Shown: piece by piece, positions 35,193 through 44,195 of the stretch
Layout of the letters: every line of letters begins with the position of its first letter
How positions within the stretch are numbered: the stretch's first letter is position 1
Assembly: GCF_029689945.1 (NCBI RefSeq)
Contig: NZ_CP121451.1
Span: 5,580,001-5,644,000 of the forward strand
Origin: Paenibacillus amylolyticus
GTDB lineage: Bacteria > Bacillota > Bacilli > Paenibacillales > Paenibacillaceae
Direction: 5' to 3'
Length of the DNA stretch: 64,000 bases
Notes under the pieces: generated by a model
The model's input: only the letters and a program-made list of their open reading frames with translations
Database searches by the model: none
Told to the model about the DNA's origin: nothing
Translations under genes and position numbers: made by a program

Positions 35193-36602
35193 TCAGGAGC
35201 TGAACGTACCACCATTGGATTTTGAATCTACGTTTTTCATTTGTTCAGGGTATCCGTAAGTACCGTGCTCACTGATATCCAGACCCATTGTTTCTTCTTC
35301 TTCCGTAACACGGATGCCCATGATCGCTTTCATTCCGCCCAGAATAATGAAGGACATTACCAGTACGAAGGCAAAAGCACCTGCCAGACCTAGAAGTTGT
35401 ACCCCCAATTGGTGGAATCCACCGCCATAGAACAGACCCGCTTGACCTACACCCGCATTCTCTGCAAGTTCAGGTGTAGCGAACAAACCTGTGGAGATCG
35501 CACCCCACATCCCCGCAATACCATGCACGGAGAAAGCGTAGATTGGATCGTCAATTCCCTTACGATCGAAGTACTGTGCTGTGAAGAATGTGATGATACC
35601 TGCAAAAGCACCGATAACCAGAGCTGCCCAAGGTTCAACGAATGCACATGCTCCTGTAATTGCAACGAGTGCCGCAAGCACACCGTTTAACATACTAGGA
35701 ATATCAGACTTGCCAAGTACTGCCCATGAGATCAACAGTGCAGCAACACCGCCGGCTGCAGCAGCTACGTTCGTCGTCAGTGCAACATAACCGAAGAATC
35801 CATCTCCCATGGCAGATAATGTACTACCTGGGTTGAATCCAAACCAACCGATCCAGAGGATAATAACCCCGAGTACGGAATACACTTGGTTATGACCTGG
35901 AATGATGTTAGGTTTGCCGTCTTTGTTATATTTACCAATACGCGGTTTCAACAAGATGGTAGCTACCAATGCCGCAGTCGCACCAGTCAAGTGAACAACC
36001 GTCGATCCTGCAAAGTCTTGCATACCCAGCTCAGCCAACCAACCGCCGCCCCATACCCAGTGAGCAACAACCGGATACATGATAATGGTATACAGTGTAC
36101 CGAAAACAATATATACGCTCATCTTTGCACGTTCAGCCATACCACCGCAGGCAATGGCCAGAGATACCGCCGCAAAGGCAAGGTGGAATACGAATTTAAT
36201 AGTCAGTGGAACATCCGAGAAAGCCAGTGATTCAAAGGGAAGCTGCCATACCGTCTCCACTGAGGAAGAATCCGGTAGTTCCAAAAAATCCATTACCATT
36301 ACCGAAGCCTAGACCAAAACCCAGTCCCCAGAAGGCAATAACGGAAATCCCCAATGTCAGGATAGTTTTACCCGCAATGTGTCCTGCGTTCTTCATTCGT
36401 GTTGAACCCGCTTCTAGTAAAGCAAATCCCCTTGCATCAAGAACACGAGTACAACAGCCAAAAACGTAAAGGCTGAGTTCAAACCACTTTGAAGTTCGAT
36501 GTTAGTCGGACCCTCTGCAGCCGCAAATGCGCTGACCGGAAAAGCGAATAAAGTAAGCATTACTAACATGGAAACCAACCATTTCTTTCTCATATACCCC
36601 AC
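35193..36602 (-). CDS. amtB: Ammonium transporter AmtB (two compensating indels near 36426 and 36238)
   Basis: Ammonium/ammonia channel with a signal peptide (MGYMRKKWLVSMLVMLTLFAF) and about 11 membrane helices. The first frame ends at VLVFLMQGDLLY. Restoring one base gives FLMQAGFALLEAGSTRMKNAG, and the frame returns to the long one after an extra C at SLESLAF. Signatures include ERAKMSVYIVFGTLY, GSTVVHLTGATAALV, GWFGFNPGSTLS and the pore His in YAFSVHGIAGMWG. The joined length is about 469 residues. No glnK follows: the next gene downstream is DUF294, 38 bp away on the same strand. A GlnR/TnrA box and a promoter lie upstream. Confidence 0.92.
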
Positions 36603-36611
36603 TCCCTCTTA

Positions 36612-36628
36612 TGTTAAGTTTCTTCACA
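36612..36628. promoter_or_regulatory. GlnR/TnrA box in the amtB leader
   Basis: TGTTAAGTTTCTTCACA fits TGTNA-N7-TNACA exactly. It lies between the amtB promoter and the start codon, downstream of the predicted transcription start, which fits repression by GlnR. Nitrogen control of amtB is well known in the group. Confidence 0.7.
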
Positions 36629-36649
36629 TAACGTGAAACTCTTAATGTC

Positions 36650-36679
36650 ATTATAAGCAGAAGAGAGGAAAGTTGACAA
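36650..36679 (-). promoter_or_regulatory. Sigma-A promoter of amtB
   Basis: On the minus strand TTGTCA (36679-36674), an 18 bp spacer and TATAAT (36655-36650). Transcription would start near 36643, giving a leader of about 40 nt that contains the GlnR/TnrA box. Confidence 0.65.
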
Positions 36680-36814
36680 GAGTATTTTCATCAAAATTGA
36701 AAATTATTTCTGGGAATAAAGTCATACGTCTTTTTCTTGCACTTAAGTACATAATCACATTCTATGAGTACATAGATATAGAAATGCAGCACGCTGTCTG
36801 CCAAAGCATAACGT

Positions 36815-36844
36815 TTGACTGTATGGTTAAAGATCATGTATCAT
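36815..36844 (+). promoter_or_regulatory. Promoter candidate for the MerR gene
   Basis: TTGACT, an 18 bp spacer and TATCAT, about 100 bp before the MerR start. The rest of the 340 bp amtB-merR gap shows no other feature. Confidence 0.45.
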
Positions 36845-36945
36845 ACTTATTAGTAAGAAAAATTGGGCGTAGTATAGAAATTCGCAAAAGGAAACTACAA
36901 TTCCCTACATTTGAACTTGCAAGCGAGGTGAATATCATTGGGGAT

Positions 36946-37374
36946 ATGAAGCTTTTTCGGATTGGCGAACTTGCCAAGACCGCTGGTGTTAGTGAACGGA
37001 CGATCGATTATTATACGAAGCTTGGTCTGATCGCTCCCGAAGAACGTACACAAAAAAATTATCGTCTCTATAGTAATGAAACTTTAACGAGGCTTGAACG
37101 TATTGTACAGATGAAACAAGAGAAGTATAGTCTCGACGAGATTAAGCAATCTCTTGAGAAGTGGCGTCTGGTTAGTACAGAAGAACAAGTTGCCAGCAAA
37201 TTGACAACATTGGAGCTCCATGTACAACAACTTGAGCGAGAGGTTAACGAACTCAAACCGCTACTTGGAGAGATGAAACCTGTACAAGCACGCAAAATGA
37301 TGGCAGGACTCCTCACCAAAAGTGCCGGTACAATGGAGGCACTGAAAATCTTGCTTGAGAACACCATGATGTAG
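36946..37374 (+). CDS. MerR family transcriptional regulator
   Basis: About 142 residues. The N-terminal winged helix-turn-helix is MKLFRIGELAKTAGVSERTIDYYTKLGLI, followed by the wing (RLYSNETLTRLERI) and a long dimerisation coiled coil (QVASKLTTLELHVQQLEREVNELKP). There is no cysteine set for metals. ATG 36946 is chosen; the open frame extends 91 codons upstream, but that part has no HTH-family sense. The yugP gene begins 30 bp downstream and may be co-transcribed. Confidence 0.87.
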   Translation: MKLFRIGELAKTAGVSERTIDYYTKLGLIAPEERTQKNYRLYSNETLTRLERIVQMKQEKYSLDEIKQSLEKWRLVSTEEQVASKLTTLELHVQQLEREVNELKPLLGEMKPVQARKMMAGLLTKSAGTMEALKILLENTMM

Positions 37375-37403
37375 CTTATTTTTAAGAAAGCGGGGGAATG
37401 AAT

Positions 37404-38084
37404 ATGAGTTTTAATAACGGTATGTTCGTATTGATCATTATCGCCTTTTTGCTCTCATTATGGGCGCAATTTCGCGTTAAAGGTACATTTAGACGTTGGT
37501 CAGAGGTACCGAATCAGAATGGAATCACCGGCTATGACGCTGCTCGCCAGATGCTTGATTCTAACGGGCTACACGATGTTCCAATTGAACCTGTACGAGG
37601 CACACTCTCTGATCACTATGATCCGATCAATCGGGTTGTACGCTTATCAGAACCAGTATATTATGAAAACTCAATCTCAGCTGTCTCGGTAGCGTGTCAT
37701 GAAGTTGGCCACGCCATTCAGCACAAAGAAAGTTATCCCATGCTGGCACTGCGTCACCGGATCTTCCCGATTGTGAACTTTGCATCCGGATTAGCTCCAT
37801 TCCTCTTGATTGCAGGATTCCTCTTCAATGCCATGAACCTTGTAGGAATCGGTATCATCTTTTTCTCCGTAACTGTAGCATTCCAACTCATCACTTTACC
37901 GGTTGAGTTCAATGCGAGTAATCGTGCCAGAGAGATTATGGTATCCGAAGGGTACATTCGTAACGAAGAAGAAAAAGGGGTTGCAAAAGTACTGAATGCC
38001 GCAGCCCTGACTTACGTCGCTGCAGCGTTGATCTCCCTGCTTGAACTGATTCGTTACATCGGAATCTTCAACAGCCGTGATTAA
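37404..38084 (+). CDS. yugP: YugP family zinc metallopeptidase, membrane
   Basis: About 226 residues with helices at both ends and in the middle. The zinc motif is VSVACHEVGHAIQHKE, with the third ligand region near PVEFNASNRA. One N-terminal anchor (MFVLIIIAFLLSLWAQF) precedes it and three further segments follow. ATG 37404 is 7 nt after GGGGG; ATG 37398 is too close. It probably shares a transcript with the MerR gene. The physiological substrate is unknown. Confidence 0.9.
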   Translation: MSFNNGMFVLIIIAFLLSLWAQFRVKGTFRRWSEVPNQNGITGYDAARQMLDSNGLHDVPIEPVRGTLSDHYDPINRVVRLSEPVYYENSISAVSVACHEVGHAIQHKESYPMLALRHRIFPIVNFASGLAPFLLIAGFLFNAMNLVGIGIIFFSVTVAFQLITLPVEFNASNRAREIMVSEGYIRNEEEKGVAKVLNAAALTYVAAALISLLELIRYIGIFNSRD

Positions 38085-38105
38085 TTGAATACCTACAAAA
38101 CAAAA

Positions 38106-38139
38106 ACAATACCCCACCGTTAATCGGATGGGGTATTGT
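38106..38139. terminator. Bidirectional terminator between yugP and the LysR gene
   Basis: ACAATACCCCA pairs with TGGGGTATTGT. The LysR stop codon (38122-38120) lies in the loop, so the hairpin serves both convergent genes. Confidence 0.8.
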
Positions 38140-39031
38140 TCTGTTGTAAACCAAAATAATGAAGCAAAAACGAACGGAAGGACTGGGCAACCAGCGGCAA
38201 CTTGTCATCTGCACGGTGAATTAAGCCGATGGTCCGTGTTACTTTCGGATGAGAGATGGCCACGTGTGCCGGCTGCAACGGATTGGTCTGGAAAAGCGCC
38301 ATCTCCGGCAGGAGACTTACCCCCATGCCCGCAGCGACCAATCCACGAATAGTGTCAGTCTCTTCCCCTTCAAAAGCGATCTTTGGTGTAAAACCAGCTT
38401 CCAGACATGCATGCCACACAATAGGGCGAAGAGAATAACCTTTGCTAAACAATACAAATTTATCATCCTTGAGCTGTTCAAGTGCAATGGTCTCTTCACC
38501 AGCCAACGGGTGATTCGGAGGAAGGATCGCATGTAATTCTTCCGTAAGTACAATATCACCATCCACTTGATCATGCTTCTCCGGAAAAGGAGAAATGAAT
38601 GCCAAATCAACCTCTCCCGATAACACATCGCGAATCAATGTCGGGAACATCCCCTGCTTGAATCGGAATTTCACGTTGGGATAGCGCTGCCGGAATGCAG
38701 CCACAACGGAAGGAATGAGATGAATCCCCAAGCTATGCGGAAATCCAATACGAATTTCTCCATGCTCCGGGTCAAGGAACTCATGAACTTCCCCCACTGC
38801 CTTGTCCAAATCTTTCAATATGCCTTCTATTCGTTTGCAAAAAAGCTGTCCCACTGCAGTCAACTGCAGGTTTCGTCCCTTTTGCATAAAAAGGTCCACG
38901 CCCAGTTCTTCTTCCAGCTGATGAATCTGGCGACTCACCGCCGACTGTGCCACATGCAACTCTTCAGCAGCCTGTGTTACATGTTCCTTCTGTGCCACTT
39001 TCAAAAAGTAATGCAACTGTCTTAATTCCAC
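38120..39031 (-). CDS. LysR family transcriptional regulator (GltC-like)
   Basis: 303 residues. The N-terminal HTH is MELRQLHYFLKVAQKEHVT followed by LHVAQSAVSRQIHQLEEELGVDLF; a periplasmic-binding-like effector domain begins at GEIRIGFPHSLG. The sequence is closest by eye to the GltC subgroup, but no glutamate synthase gene is adjacent, so the target is unknown. The start is GTG 39031. Confidence 0.9.
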   Translation of the reverse strand: MELRQLHYFLKVAQKEHVTQAAEELHVAQSAVSRQIHQLEEELGVDLFMQKGRNLQLTAVGQLFCKRIEGILKDLDKAVGEVHEFLDPEHGEIRIGFPHSLGIHLIPSVVAAFRQRYPNVKFRFKQGMFPTLIRDVLSGEVDLAFISPFPEKHDQVDGDIVLTEELHAILPPNHPLAGEETIALEQLKDDKFVLFSKGYSLRPIVWHACLEAGFTPKIAFEGEETDTIRGLVAAGMGVSLLPEMALFQTNPLQPAHVAISHPKVTRTIGLIHRADDKLPLVAQSFRSFLLHYFGLQQNNTPSD

Positions 39032-39100
39032 TCGCCTGATCGCTCCAATCCGTTATACCCTACTTATCCTTGATTGCATTCCATCTTGAGAACGTTCTGA

Positions 39101-39727
39101 TTACCGCTTCAAGCTGCGGGGTTTCCACAATCTGATCATCAGTCCGTAAATGAAGAATCCACCCAACAAACCTCCAAGGTGTGCCATCCAGTTGATGCCT
39201 GACATGGCGAAGGAGAATATGATCCCGAACAAAAGCAACGTGTACATCGTTTTGCGCGAAGCCTCATCCATCATCGTTCGTTGGAACAGCGCCACATACA
39301 GGAAAGCACCATAGACGGCATAGATCGCCCCTGAAGCACCTACCGAGATGGTAATACTGCCAATCGAGTTGTACCATGCGACAGCAAGGATATTACCCAA
39401 TATGCCGCCACCCAGGTACAACACACCATACCTTACCGACCCGAGCAACCGTTCCATCGGTGGTGCAAATACGATTAATGCAAAGCTGTTAAACAATAAA
39501 TGGCTGAAGCCCGCATGCAAGAAGATGGATGTGACATAACGCCACCACTCCTGTGCGAACAGTTCATGATTCGTAAGGGCTCCGAATTTCAGCAGCACCA
39601 TATTGTTCGTTGAGCCACCGTTCACCGTTAACACAATAAACATCACAACATTGGCAATTAGAAAAATCGACGTCAAAGGGAAATACTTCAAATAACCTTT
39701 CCAGTTCTCATAGCGAATAAATATCAT
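39101..39727 (-). CDS. Rhomboid family intramembrane serine protease
   Basis: 208 residues with six membrane segments and no extra soluble domain. The catalytic serine is in SVGASGAIYAVYGAFLY (GASG) and the catalytic His in GINWMAHLGGLLGGFF. FLHAGFSHLLFNSFALIVF is the conserved second helix. ATG 39727 is used. Substrates are unknown. Confidence 0.92.
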   Translation of the reverse strand: MIFIRYENWKGYLKYFPLTSIFLIANVVMFIVLTVNGGSTNNMVLLKFGALTNHELFAQEWWRYVTSIFLHAGFSHLLFNSFALIVFAPPMERLLGSVRYGVLYLGGGILGNILAVAWYNSIGSITISVGASGAIYAVYGAFLYVALFQRTMMDEASRKTMYTLLLFGIIFSFAMSGINWMAHLGGLLGGFFIYGLMIRLWKPRSLKR

Positions 39728-39809
39728 AAATTTCTTCCTTCACTCCACCCTGTTCAGATCGGACTAACATCTCTGATCCATCGTAATGGTTAATGGTACC
39801 TGTCCGAAT

Positions 39810-39839
39810 TGGACAATGCCTTTCATAAAAGATTATAAT
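39810..39839 (+). promoter_or_regulatory. Promoter of tpx
   Basis: TGGACA (39810-39815), an 18 bp spacer and TATAAT (39834-39839), about 45 bp before the tpx start. Confidence 0.55.
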
Positions 39840-39882
39840 GGATTTTGGCACGGATCACCAATTTATAAGGAGGAACATTATT

Positions 39883-40401
39883 ATGACACAAGAACGTACA
39901 GGCGCAGCCACATTCAAAGGCAACCCTATTACATTGATCGGACCTGAACTGAAAGTGGGCGATCAAGCACCTGATTTTACCCTGAGCAAAAACCTGGTTG
40001 AAGATGCTTCCCTGAAAGACTTCGCAGGCAAAATTAAATTAATCAGCGTTGTTCCTTCCCTCGATACTGGCGTATGCGATGCGCAAACTCGTCGTTTCAA
40101 CGTTGAAGCTGGAGAACTCGGAGACAACGTTGTTGTCTTGACAGTAAGCGTGGATCTTCCGTTCGCTCAAGCCCGTTGGTGTGGAGCAGCTGGTGTTGAC
40201 CGTGTAGTTACTTTGTCAGATTACAAAACACGTTCTTTCGGTGAAGACTATGGCGTTCTGATCAAAGAATTCCAACTCGACATGCGTTCCATTTTTGTTT
40301 TGGATGCTGAAGACCGGATTACATATGTGGAGTATTTGCCTGAAATGACAGACTCCCCTAACTTTGAACAAGCTATTGCCGCTGTAAAAGCTTTGCTGTA
40401 A
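39883..40401 (+). CDS. tpx: Thiol peroxidase (Tpx-type peroxiredoxin)
   Basis: Reduces peroxides using thioredoxin; 172 residues, cytosolic. The peroxidatic cysteine lies in [16 protein letters not shown] and the resolving cysteine in [19 protein letters not shown] at the N-terminus is typical. ATG 39883 follows AAGGAGGAACATTATT; the frame is open upstream but without a ribosome site. It has its own promoter and terminator. Confidence 0.95.
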   Translation: MTQERTGAATFKGNPITLIGPELKVGDQAPDFTLSKNLVEDASLKDFAGKIKLISVVPSLDTGVCDAQTRRFNVEAGELGDNVVVLTVSVDLPFAQARWCGAAGVDRVVTLSDYKTRSFGEDYGVLIKEFQLDMRSIFVLDAEDRITYVEYLPEMTDSPNFEQAIAAVKALL

Positions 40402-40422
40402 AAGTTATCACACGCTCAGAAC

Positions 40423-40455
40423 AAAAGCGAGGAAGGTTAACCTTCACTCGCTTTT
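40423..40455. terminator. Terminator after tpx
   Basis: AAAAGCGAG..AGGTT pairs with AACCT..CTCGCTTTT. It is followed by TGTTATTT and faces the convergent DUF1499 gene. Confidence 0.85.
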
Positions 40456-40473
40456 TGTTATTTATCATCTATT

Positions 40474-40866
40474 TCAATCATTCGCTTTATACTTGCTTAG
40501 CTTCTTATCCAGGACAGCGAACAAGTTCATAATCGTGCGATAATTGGAACCCAAGTCTCCAAGCGAACCACGCGAAGCTGAATACATATCCACCGCACTA
40601 CGAACAGGACTTACCGAGATAATGGAAACTGTAATATCCATTGTCCGTCCAAAGGTAGTCCGTTTCTCCAAAATAACTTCTCCGACAGAAGGCACTTCGT
40701 GCAGCACTTTATAACCCGGAATCTTTTTGAGTGTCGAAGAGACCTCTTCCCAGGCTCTATCTTTGGATAAGTTATAATACCGTGTTTTTAATTTGGGATC
40801 CTTGGCTCGATCGCTGGTCCCCTCCATGCTGCGGATGATACCGACGAGCGTTCTCTTTAAGGTCAA
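40474..40866 (-). CDS. DUF1499 family protein
   Basis: About 130 residues. TTG 40866 follows AAAGGAGGAAGGGTC; a longer frame upstream has no ribosome site. It is a soluble DUF1499-like protein with TRYYNLSKDRAWEEVSSTLKK, GEVILEKRTTFGRTMDITVS and DMYSASRGSLGDLGSNYRTI near the C-terminus. Function is unknown. Confidence 0.8.
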   Translation of the reverse strand: MTLKRTLVGIIRSMEGTSDRAKDPKLKTRYYNLSKDRAWEEVSSTLKKIPGYKVLHEVPSVGEVILEKRTTFGRTMDITVSIISVSPVRSAVDMYSASRGSLGDLGSNYRTIMNLFAVLDKKLSKYKAND

Positions 40867-40995
40867 GACCCTTCCTCCTTTGAATGTAACCGTTCCATTT
40901 ATGTATCTAAGTGTAACATTGTTCAAGTAGTAACAAAAGGGTAAGCATCATATTTATCGCAAAACCAGTCAAAATCAATCATCACAACTTAAAAA

Positions 40996-41033
40996 CACCC
41001 TGAGATTCCTTCAGAAGAGGGAAAGTCAGGGTG
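40996..41033 (-). terminator. Terminator of the 6S RNA gene
   Basis: CACCCTGA pairs with TCAGGGTG on the minus strand with an inner CTTCTGAAG, followed by TTTTTAAG. It lies just 3' of the 6S-like RNA. Confidence 0.75.
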
Positions 41034-41044
41034 CTGTACATGAA

Positions 41045-41238
41045 AATTTAGGAACCCGCCTATGCCGTCCGGCTACATTGTCTTATGAACCTGCTTGGCA
41101 GGTGGGTGACCGCAAAAATGCTTTTTGAAGTCCCCATGTCGTATAGACAGGGCTTTTCAGCAACATTCTGTGTTGATCTCCCGAAGACATCATCATTGGT
41201 TCAAAACAACGAATAACCGAAACGTACATCGCAGGATG
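41045..41238 (-). ncRNA. ssrS: Probable 6S RNA
   Basis: 6S RNA binds sigma-A RNA polymerase as a promoter mimic. On the minus strand there is a promoter (41274-41246), about 190 nt without an open frame, and then a terminator. The 3' arm has AGGTTCATAAGACAATGT followed by CCGGACGGCATAGGCGGG, which is how I recall Firmicute 6S RNAs. The small hairpin ACCTGC/GCAGGT (41103-41089) on the 3' strand, an apical stem GGGGACTT/GGTCACCC, and GAACC...GGTTC closing pairs fit the long rod with a central bubble. The 5' end is inferred from the promoter. A covariance-model search was not possible. Confidence 0.72.
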
Positions 41239-41245
41239 TACAATT

Positions 41246-41274
41246 ATTATATCCCTAACTGTGTAAAAAGTAAA
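41246..41274 (-). promoter_or_regulatory. Promoter of the 6S RNA gene
   Basis: On the minus strand TTTACT (41274-41269), a 17 bp spacer and TATAAT (41251-41246). It is a strong match placed just after the yesL stop. Confidence 0.65.
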
Positions 41275-41291
41275 TGGCGAACCATCATGTT

Positions 41292-42104
41292 TTATTTTTG
41301 CAATGTAATGTTTTTGTCGTCTGATGGCTCAGATGTTTCACCATTCTCAGCGGATTGCTCAGCCAGCGCAGCTGCTTCCTCTTCTTCCTTCTTCAGCTGC
41401 ATCTTCTCCATCTGCTCCTGCATCTTGTTGAAGGTGGCGTAGAAGTTAAAGAACGCGAACCAGGCAATGATGCTGATAATGAAGAAGACAAACAAGACCG
41501 GATAACGGAAACCGATGTAGAACAGCAAACCGCTTCCCAGCAATGTGGAAAACACACGGAATGGTCTGATCAGCGTTAACAATACTGCATTTTTGATAAT
41601 GAGTCCAATGGACATGTGATAATGTACAACCATTGAGAAAAAGTTAAAGAGAGATACAAATAACAAGAGAAGCAGCACAAGCATAATAATTCCCACGAGC
41701 TGCATATTGCGGAACTGCGTCATGTACACGGTATAATCCAGATACATTATCGCGAACAACAATGTGTAAAAAATGCCCCCGATTAAACTTTGCTTGTAGT
41801 TTTCCTTGTAACCTACAAAGAACGTACGGAAGATCGGCACATCCGTATCCCCCATATTCCATTTACGAACAACCGTAAACAGCGCCGACGTCGCCGGGAA
41901 CAGTGTAAGCGGTGCCACAATGGCTATAGCCCAGTTCATTTGCAATGATTCGTTGGCGAGGTTCTGCTGCATGACGAGCAGTTTCATAACCAAGAAAAAC
42001 AAGAACGGAGACGAACAAATAGCCCACAACAGATTGGTTGCGGCTAGTCTCGTAATCCACTCTGTAAGCCGGTAGATCCCACCCATAGCTCCTTTAAATT
42101 CCAA
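41292..42104 (-). CDS. YesL / DUF624 family membrane protein
   Basis: 270 residues with about six membrane helices. The start (MEFKGAMGGIYRLTEWITRLAATNLLWAI) and the block FPATSALFTVVRKWNMGD are typical of DUF624. The last 50 residues are a charged tail with a Glu run (KKEEEEAAALAEQS). Members often sit beside carbohydrate ABC transporters; none is here. Function is unknown. Confidence 0.85.
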   Translation of the reverse strand: MEFKGAMGGIYRLTEWITRLAATNLLWAICSSPFLFFLVMKLLVMQQNLANESLQMNWAIAIVAPLTLFPATSALFTVVRKWNMGDTDVPIFRTFFVGYKENYKQSLIGGIFYTLLFAIMYLDYTVYMTQFRNMQLVGIIMLVLLLLLFVSLFNFFSMVVHYHMSIGLIIKNAVLLTLIRPFRVFSTLLGSGLLFYIGFRYPVLFVFFIISIIAWFAFFNFYATFNKMQEQMEKMQLKKEEEEAAALAEQSAENGETSEPSDDKNITLQK

Positions 42105-42265
42105 ACAATTCTCCTCCTCCGCAGCCTTGCGTATTACCTGAAGTCTAATATTAATATACCTTATTATAGATAGGAAAAGCCAGTACTTCCCGAAAAGAGA
42201 TCAGACATGCCCTTACCCAATGCTTGTGTCCGTGAGCAAAAGAGAAGTCAGCCAATCAAAATAAA

Positions 42266-42293
42266 AAAATGGAGCAGTTGCCTGCTCCATTTT
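42266..42293 (-). terminator. Terminator after cshA
   Basis: AAAATGGAGCAG pairs with CTGCTCCATTTT, loop TTGC. The minus strand continues with TTTATTTTG. It lies about 20 bp past the restored cshA stop, which supports that stop. Confidence 0.85.
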
Positions 42294-42311
42294 TCCGTTT
42301 ACACGTATATA

Positions 42312-43891
42312 TTACTCGAAAGAAGAATCTTTCGCTGGACGACGTCCTTCGTTGTTACTTGGGCGCGGTTTGCGGTCACGGTTGTAACCACCTTCTCTGC
42401 TTCCGCCACCAGTGCCGCTGTTACGATCGCGGTTGTATCCACCACGTCCGCCGCCACTGCTGTTGCGATCGCGGTTGTAGCCACCACCATTACCACCGCT
42501 GCGGTTACCGCTGTAGCCAGATGGTTTACGTCCGCCAGAGCGAACATCCGGTTTGCGACGCTTCGCACGGATCGGATCTTCAGGAGTCAGGTCAACTTGA
42601 GCGTCTTTTTGTCACCTGTCAGGAGCTTCAGAGCTGCCGACAACAGTTGAACAGAATCATATTGCTCAAGCATTTGAATCGCGATACCTTTGTATTCGTT
42701 CAGTTCGCCTGATTGTACGATTTCCAGCAAGCGCTCTGCTGTCAAACGTTGTTTGCCTTCAACCGCTTCTGCCATTGTTGGCAGTGGTTTGCGTGGAATA
42801 CGGTGACGTGTTACACGCTCGATGAAGTGCAAATGATCAATCTCACGTGGTGTAACGAAGGACCAAGCAGCACCCTCTTTACCCGCACGTCCTGTACGAC
42901 CGATACGGTGAACATAGCTCTCCGGATCTTGCGGAAGGTCAAAGTTCACAACGTGAGTTACGCCGGATACATCGAGACCACGTGCAGCTACGTCTGTTGC
43001 AACGAGTACATCAATGCTGCCGTCACGGAACTTACGCATTACTGTATCACGTTGGTTCTGGGAGAGGTCACCATGGAGACCATCAGCAGAATATCCACGT
43101 TTTTGCAGAGCTTCAGCCAATTCATCCACACGACGTTTGGTACGTCCGAATACGATTGCGAGTTCTGGAGATTCCATATCCAGCAAACGGCTAAGTGCTT
43201 CGAATTTTTGACGCTCAGGAACTTCAATGTACGCTTGGTCAATCAATGGTGCACTAACTTGTTTAGGAATTACAGAAACGTGTTCAGGGTTGCTCAAGAA
43301 TTGTTGAGCCAATTTTTGAATGTTAGGAGGCATTGTTGCTGAGAACAGCATGGTTTGACGCTCGTCTGGTACTTGTTTCAGGATCGATTGAATATCCTCC
43401 ATGAAACCCATGTCGAGCATTTCATCTGCTTCATCCAATACAACAGTTTGTACATCATCAAGTTTGATTGTTTTGCGGTTGATGTGGTCAAGGAGACGTC
43501 CAGGTGTACCAATGATAATTTGTGGTTTTCTTTTCAGTGCACGAATCTGACGAACGATATCTTGTCCGCCATAGATTGGCAGGGAGCGCAGACCTTTGAA
43601 GCGAGTGAGTTTTTCGATCTCTTCAGCAACTTGAATGGCAAGTTCACGTGTAGGTGCCATAATGAGGGCGCGGATTTTTTCGTCACTTTTCGTGATTTTG
43701 CTGATCAACGGAATACCAAATGCAGCTGTTTTACCAGTACCCGTTTGTGCTTGACCAATCAAGTCTTTTCCTTCGAGTGCCAAAGGAATTGCCTTGGATT
43801 GGATCGGTGTTGCTTCTTCAAACCCGAGCTCAGTGATGGCTTGCAGCACCAGCGGTTCAAGATTGAAATCTGTGAAATTTAAATTTGTCAA
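42312..43891 (-). CDS. cshA: DEAD-box RNA helicase CshA (frameshift at 42606-42610)
   Basis: RNA helicase for mRNA turnover and ribosome assembly in the cold. All DEAD-box motifs are present: the Q motif ([13 protein letters not shown]), [20 protein letters not shown] in [18 protein letters not shown], and [13 protein letters not shown]. As read, the frame stops after [12 protein letters not shown]. One more A in the run restores [17 protein letters not shown] and a tail with three YNRDR repeats in Gly/Arg-rich sequence, ending KDSSFE at 42312. That tail would be the RNA-binding region. The joined length is about 526 residues. TTG 43891 follows AAAGGAG. Confidence 0.9.
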
Positions 43892-44195
43892 AATTATTCA
43901 TACTCCTTTTATATGGTGGACATGGTGGACAATCCACTTTGTTGTCTGTATTCTTAAGTAGCATTAATATTTATAGGGTATCCCAACAGGGCAAATTATT
44001 TTCATACACGATTATAATTCCATGAATGGGTCCCCAACATAAGACTAAAACTACATACATGTGTTTGAAACATTTCAAATTTCATCGTTCCATTTGGGAA
44101 AAGTTTCCTACTCAAGAATATCCACAAATCATTATATCACAAAACAATTCAAGATTACCAGCAATCTGGTTTTAAATATAAATGAGGTGATTAAA
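43892..44195. other. Divergent region between cshA and yitT
   Basis: About 300 bp. It holds the cshA ribosome site, a short direct repeat of ATGGTGGAC near 43913-43930, and AT-rich sequence. An open frame extending yitT upstream to GTG 44061 has no ribosome site and no family likeness. No conserved RNA was recognised. Confidence 0.4.

Noticed and set aside
36673..36945. 91-codon upstream extension of the MerR gene
   Set aside because: It would overlap the amtB promoter, has no ribosome site, and precedes a canonical MerR start.
39834..39850. PerR box at the tpx promoter
   Set aside because: Only the left half (TTATAAT) matches; the right half does not.
42299..42568. Separate alanine/valine-rich protein on the minus strand after cshA
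   Set aside because: It is the wrong frame of the Gly/Arg-rich CshA tail, which is restored by one base.
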